Positions 60,123-64,000 of a stretch of 64,000 bases of DNA are shown here, in pieces (positions within the stretch are counted from its first letter, which is position 1; each line of letters starts with the position of its first letter). The stretch spans positions 142,001-206,000 of the forward strand of contig JAMWET010001256.1 in the NCBI GenBank assembly GCA_024036415.1. The letters are read 5' to 3'. The notes beneath the pieces are model-generated. The model was not told the DNA's origin. It did no database searches and saw nothing but the letters and a program-made list of their open reading frames with translations. A program made the translations under genes and the position numbers. Origin of the DNA: Prochilodus magdalenae. Taxonomy: Eukaryota; Chordata; Actinopteri; Characiformes; Prochilodontidae.

Positions 60123-60790
60123 AAGACTGTGCAAAAGTCGGAGACATGAAGTTTCACTTAAACAAAAACAGAACAAACAAACATATATATATATATATAT
60201 ATACACATGGATGTTGTACATATAAAATGTGGATTTGGCACATATAATTTCATAAATCAGTGGTTAATAATCTGTGTGTAAAATTACAAACTGTCACTAT
60301 TGAAACACATTTTCTGTTAAGATTATGATCAGCAAACCATTAAGATCTGCTGTACTGTAGTGATGCTAGTCATGTACTGCCTGAAGCTTTTCAGTTGAAT
60401 TGTCTCTGCTGATACAGTAACTCTAGGAACATTTACTACAAGTTTTGATAGTGTTACAAATTTGATTGTTTAATTATTTGTTTAATACAATAAGCAAAAA
60501 TAAGGTATGTGGTTACTCAAAGCACATCATTGTAGACTGCAGCCCTAGGTGAAAATAAGTTATGCATTTTGACTTTTGATCAAAGATTTTAGATTCATAT
60601 TAGATGAAAAGGAAAAATTAGATGAAAAACTATTTTCCAGAGTAAGTTCCAGAAATGATTAAAAGATAATGGGACAAGACCTGGTAGACCACCAAAAGGT
60701 CAGCATCCAATAAACTGTACTCAGAGAGCTTCGATATTTGACTCATTCTCACTTTTTAAGAAAAGTACTCTGTTTGGGCTAAACATCCAC
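60123..60790 (+). mobile_element. Tc1-like relic
   Basis: The start caagactgtgcaaaagtcgg resembles the left end of the element at 38217. Near 60680 the plus strand reads GRPPKGQHPINCTQRASIFD, the linker and second HTH start of a Tc1 transposase. A short TA microsatellite lies at 60183-60203. No complete frame remains. Confidence 0.5.
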
Positions 60791-61557
60791 TGTCTCAGTA
60801 ACCCATACAGCTAACCACAGCTGTCATTGCTGGTGAACCCCTTTACTTATTTCCTTCTTTGAGCCGAGGTAAGCTGTGCTTAACTCTCTGTGTCTCCAAA
60901 TATAACCCCTTGAGACCACTGAACACTACAGCATTAACCAATAACATTTGAGCATGCCATTTATCTTCTAGGGTACATTCTGAATTGACTTGACAGTGAC
61001 ATAACCATGTTAGATGTGTAAGTCACTGTGTTAGTGGCAAACCAGCTGACAAGGCGTCAGGGTCACCATGTTCTTGTGAGGATAAATAATTGAAAAGAAG
61101 AGTATTCACGTCTCTCAGCCATACAGCATAAGAATAGTCACACAGATGAGCAAGAAAATCACTCATGAAAGAAATAAATGATTTATGTTTCAGAACACAA
61201 AGTACTTTATAAACTGAATGTAGTGCTGTGTCTATAGTTTCACCTTTTCTTTTCCATCAGCAACTTCCAGGCAGCTTTAGAAAGAGTTATAAATGAGACC
61301 CGACAAACTGGCACAGAGAGACAGATAGTAAGTGTCTATTATTTATGAGCTGACCAGTCAAGGGACCAGTCAGCACTTTAAAGTAGGTTAGCTGTCTGCT
61401 TGTGTCAGCTCATTATTGCTATATTTTGTTCAGAAACACTTGCTGCATGTCTGAAACTGTATGACACTGACTTACAGATACTGTGAAATCTGTCAAGAAG
61501 TTTGTCAATAAATCACTCCACTTACATCCAACACAGTTTAGTAAAGCCAAGTTATAT
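60791..61557. other. intergenic, nothing recognised
   Basis: No exon, repeat or open frame of note. Confidence 0.4.
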
Positions 61558-61558
61558 A

Positions 61559-61881
61559 CAGGTGCTGGTCATAAAATTAGAATATCATGAAAAAGTTGAT
61601 TTATTTCAGTAATTCCATTCCAAAAGTGAAACTTGTATATGATATTAATTTATTACACACATATTAATATATTTCAAGTGTTTATTTCTTTTAATTTTGA
61701 TGATTATAACTGACAACTAATTTAAACCCCAAATTCAGTATCTCAGAAAATTAAAATATTACTTGAGACCAATACAAAACAGGATTTTTAGAAATGTTGG
61801 TCAACTGAAAAAAAGTATGAGCATGTACAGCACTCAGTACTTAGTTGGGGCTCCTTTTGCCTGGATTACTGCAGAAATGCT
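61559..61881 (-). mobile_element. solo right end of the 45892-47437 Tc1 family
   Basis: Begins at a TA with caggtgctggtcataaaatt and agaatatc, the inverted complement of the right end at 47437, and continues through the terminal repeat into the last transposase codons (ctggattactgcagaaatgc). It then stops abruptly, so the other end is missing. Confidence 0.85.
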
Positions 61882-61959
61882 GTTGTGGATTGCAAAGCAA
61901 TTCGAAAGGAACGTAAGGGTTACCAGGAACAACAAATAATGAGAAATTTGGACCTACAT

Positions 61960-62890
61960 AGACAATATTTATTAACCTACACAGAATTAGTGGCTGTACG
62001 CATGTCATTGGGCCGCCATGTTTGCTAATCACGTCTCAGCATGGAGTTCCTAATGGTTCCTAATAAAAGAGTTTCTAATGGTGTCCTTTGATAATCCACC
62101 TCATGCAGCTTGAATATTCTAAAACAGTTCCTGCAGATTTTGCGGTAGTTGTGGAGGTTGTGGAGTGGCACCAGGCCTTCTGTTCATGTGACGCATGACA
62201 ATAAGCGTTCCTCTTGGTGCTGACGGATTTATTAGTCATCTCCACCAAGACAAAAGCGGGACTCACTGAAGATGACCCACTGCCATTCTAAAACTCACCA
62301 TGACGGTCTTGCTACGACACTGTTGCAGTCTTTGGCGCGTTTGACATGGTGTTAAAGGCAGTTATCATAACATGCATGTAGTAGTAGTTCTGCATTGTGC
62401 ACCAATCGCGACTGCTGGGTAACTCTGCACGACAGACATTCGCTGGTTCTTCCTCTCCGTGGTTTTTGTAGGTCTCACAGAGCTTTCATATTTCTGGTTT
62501 GTGCCTTCTTCTGTCCACTGCCGCCATCAGCGTGCTATGGTAATACCCACATGACCGGTATGGTGCGCAGGGCATGGATAACATCATTCCAGAGCCATAT
62601 TATGTGATCCCTCTTGATCTCTTCCAACAGCTTGAACTGCTTTTGAACTCTTCTCTGAAGCATACTTTGCTACTTTGCTTGCAGAGGATGCTACCAACAC
62701 AACAGCACGAGTCAGGTTGAAAAGCAAGCACAACAGAATGACCTTATATAGTCAGTCAGGTTCAGCAACAAGGCCCATTCTCGCTTACATCACATACTCT
62801 ATCAAGCATGAAACTTTAATTTGCATGTCTCACAATATCAAAACCACCCACCAAGTTTAATTTCTTAATTCCTTCTGGGTGAAATAATTT
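61960..62890 (-). mobile_element. internally deleted Tc1-like element, copy 5 (longest)
   Basis: Contains both the transposase C-terminal block (minus strand AGTVLEYSSCMRWIIKGHH in one frame, matching the other copies) and the outer part shared with 33000-33490 (gacactgttgcagtctttgg, gcatgaaacttta, tttgcatgtctcacaatatc). Frames are broken throughout. It is the most complete of the five copies but its ends are not sharply defined. Confidence 0.65.
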
Positions 62891-62899
62891 TTTTTTTGA

Positions 62900-64000
62900 T
62901 GATGGGTGTATATCAACCTGTGAGGTCTACACCAGTGTTTTAGCTTTAGCATAGGGCACAATACAGGGAAAGCAATTAGAGTAGATATCATTCACATATG
63001 TCAGTCTTAAAAAGACAGTAACAAAAACACCTGTTTAATTCTAATACCTTGTTCTAACAGAAAGCCCCTCGAGCAAATGTCAACAACAAAACGAAAACAC
63101 TCCTATTATAATCAGTGAAGCGTTGCATTGCCATTCCACTCCCTAATGGATGAGGAAAAACGTATCCACGAAGTGAAGAAAAGGAATGGTCTGATTGTCT
63201 AATCAATTAGGCAATCAAGTGTACAAGTACGGTATGTTAGAGCTGAATGCTGTTTGTTTTTAGTAACTAGTTGGCAGTATAAACTGAGCATCCCAACCTA
63301 CGGGTTTTATAAAAGCTTTTTTACCTCATTAATAGCCCTTAATTGCCCAGCAGCTTTTGGAGGTGCTGTGACTTCTTCTTCCAGATGAGCGTCTTCCATT
63401 GCTCTACGGTTTGCTTAAGATGCCAGGGAATCCATTGTAGGTGCTGTCTGTGGTAAAAATGGGTTAGCTTTGGCATATTATATTCTGACTGCTCTGTGTT
63501 TTTCTTAAGGTCTGCCCATTTCTGCCATATCCAACTTGGCAGCTACAAGTATTATAATTATTGTTTATTCTAGATTTTGGCATGTGCCATTGTTATAAGA
63601 TCAATATTCAGTATTCATCAAAACTCTCAACATAGCACATAGAAATGCGCAACAGCTTGGCTGCAAAACTGTAGACCATGCAATCTCACAGAGCGGAGCT
63701 GCTATCAGTAAAGTAACCATTTCTGATAGGACTGCGCTTTGTTTGTTCTGATGTGTGCATTTGATGTTTCTAGTGCAGACATTCTTTATAATAGGAATCA
63801 ATACTATCTTGAAAGCTTGCTTGCTGTTGGGACACAGTGTTCATTGGAAAATGGTGATGTGAAACTGCATTATGACTTTTTGATATGGAAGACATAAGCA
63901 TTCTAAACAGAAAAATAAGTTATCAAAGCCCAAAAAATTCACCAAATGACAAACAACGCACAACTACAGTTACATCACTGCCGAAATCTGTCTGCGGCGT
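62900..64000. other. intergenic to the right edge, no gene recognised
   Basis: 63050-63440 is non-repetitive with several TAATTAG/CTAATCAATTAG motifs. No exon is supported up to the edge. Confidence 0.45.

Overview
The window reads as a piece of a teleost fish chromosome. The genes are split by GT-AG introns, and the AT-rich non-coding DNA is packed with Tc1-like DNA transposon relics. There are LINE tails of the fish L2 type (TTGAA repeats) and long microsatellites. Nothing bacterial, viral or CRISPR-like was seen. I cannot name the species.

Two protein-coding genes are well supported, and they lie head to head. On the minus strand, positions 67-7732 hold a TMEM151 family gene (best match TMEM151B): two coding exons, 551 residues, and a 6 kb intron carrying transposon copies. 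On the plus strand, positions 8831-34373 hold the complete coding sequence of rpap1 (RNA polymerase II-associated protein 1). I reconstructed 24 coding exons totalling 4155 nt, which is exactly in frame (1384 residues plus stop; the human protein is about 1.39 kDa-thousandths, i.e. roughly 1390 residues). About 1.1 kb of CpG-rich sequence separates the two start codons and probably serves as a shared bidirectional promoter. A roughly 300 bp segment ending just after the rpap1 start codon is duplicated inside rpap1 intron 1.

From about 34.4 kb to the right end I recognise no host exon. This 29 kb holds mobile elements: several Tc1 relics, an internally deleted Tc1-like family with copies across the window, a solo LTR with a clean 5 bp target duplication nested in a Tc1 relic, two LINE fragments, a SINE-like repeat and a palindromic MITE. 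Between them are non-repetitive, mixed-composition blocks that could be conserved regulatory elements, a guess that needs genome alignment.

The two genes are functionally unrelated as far as is known: RPAP1 acts in RNA polymerase II assembly, and TMEM151 proteins are poorly understood neuronal membrane proteins. I found no convincing undescribed biological system. The most notable items are the rpap1 5-prime duplication, the nested LTR, the shared internally deleted transposon family and the local duplication in rpap1 intron 20.
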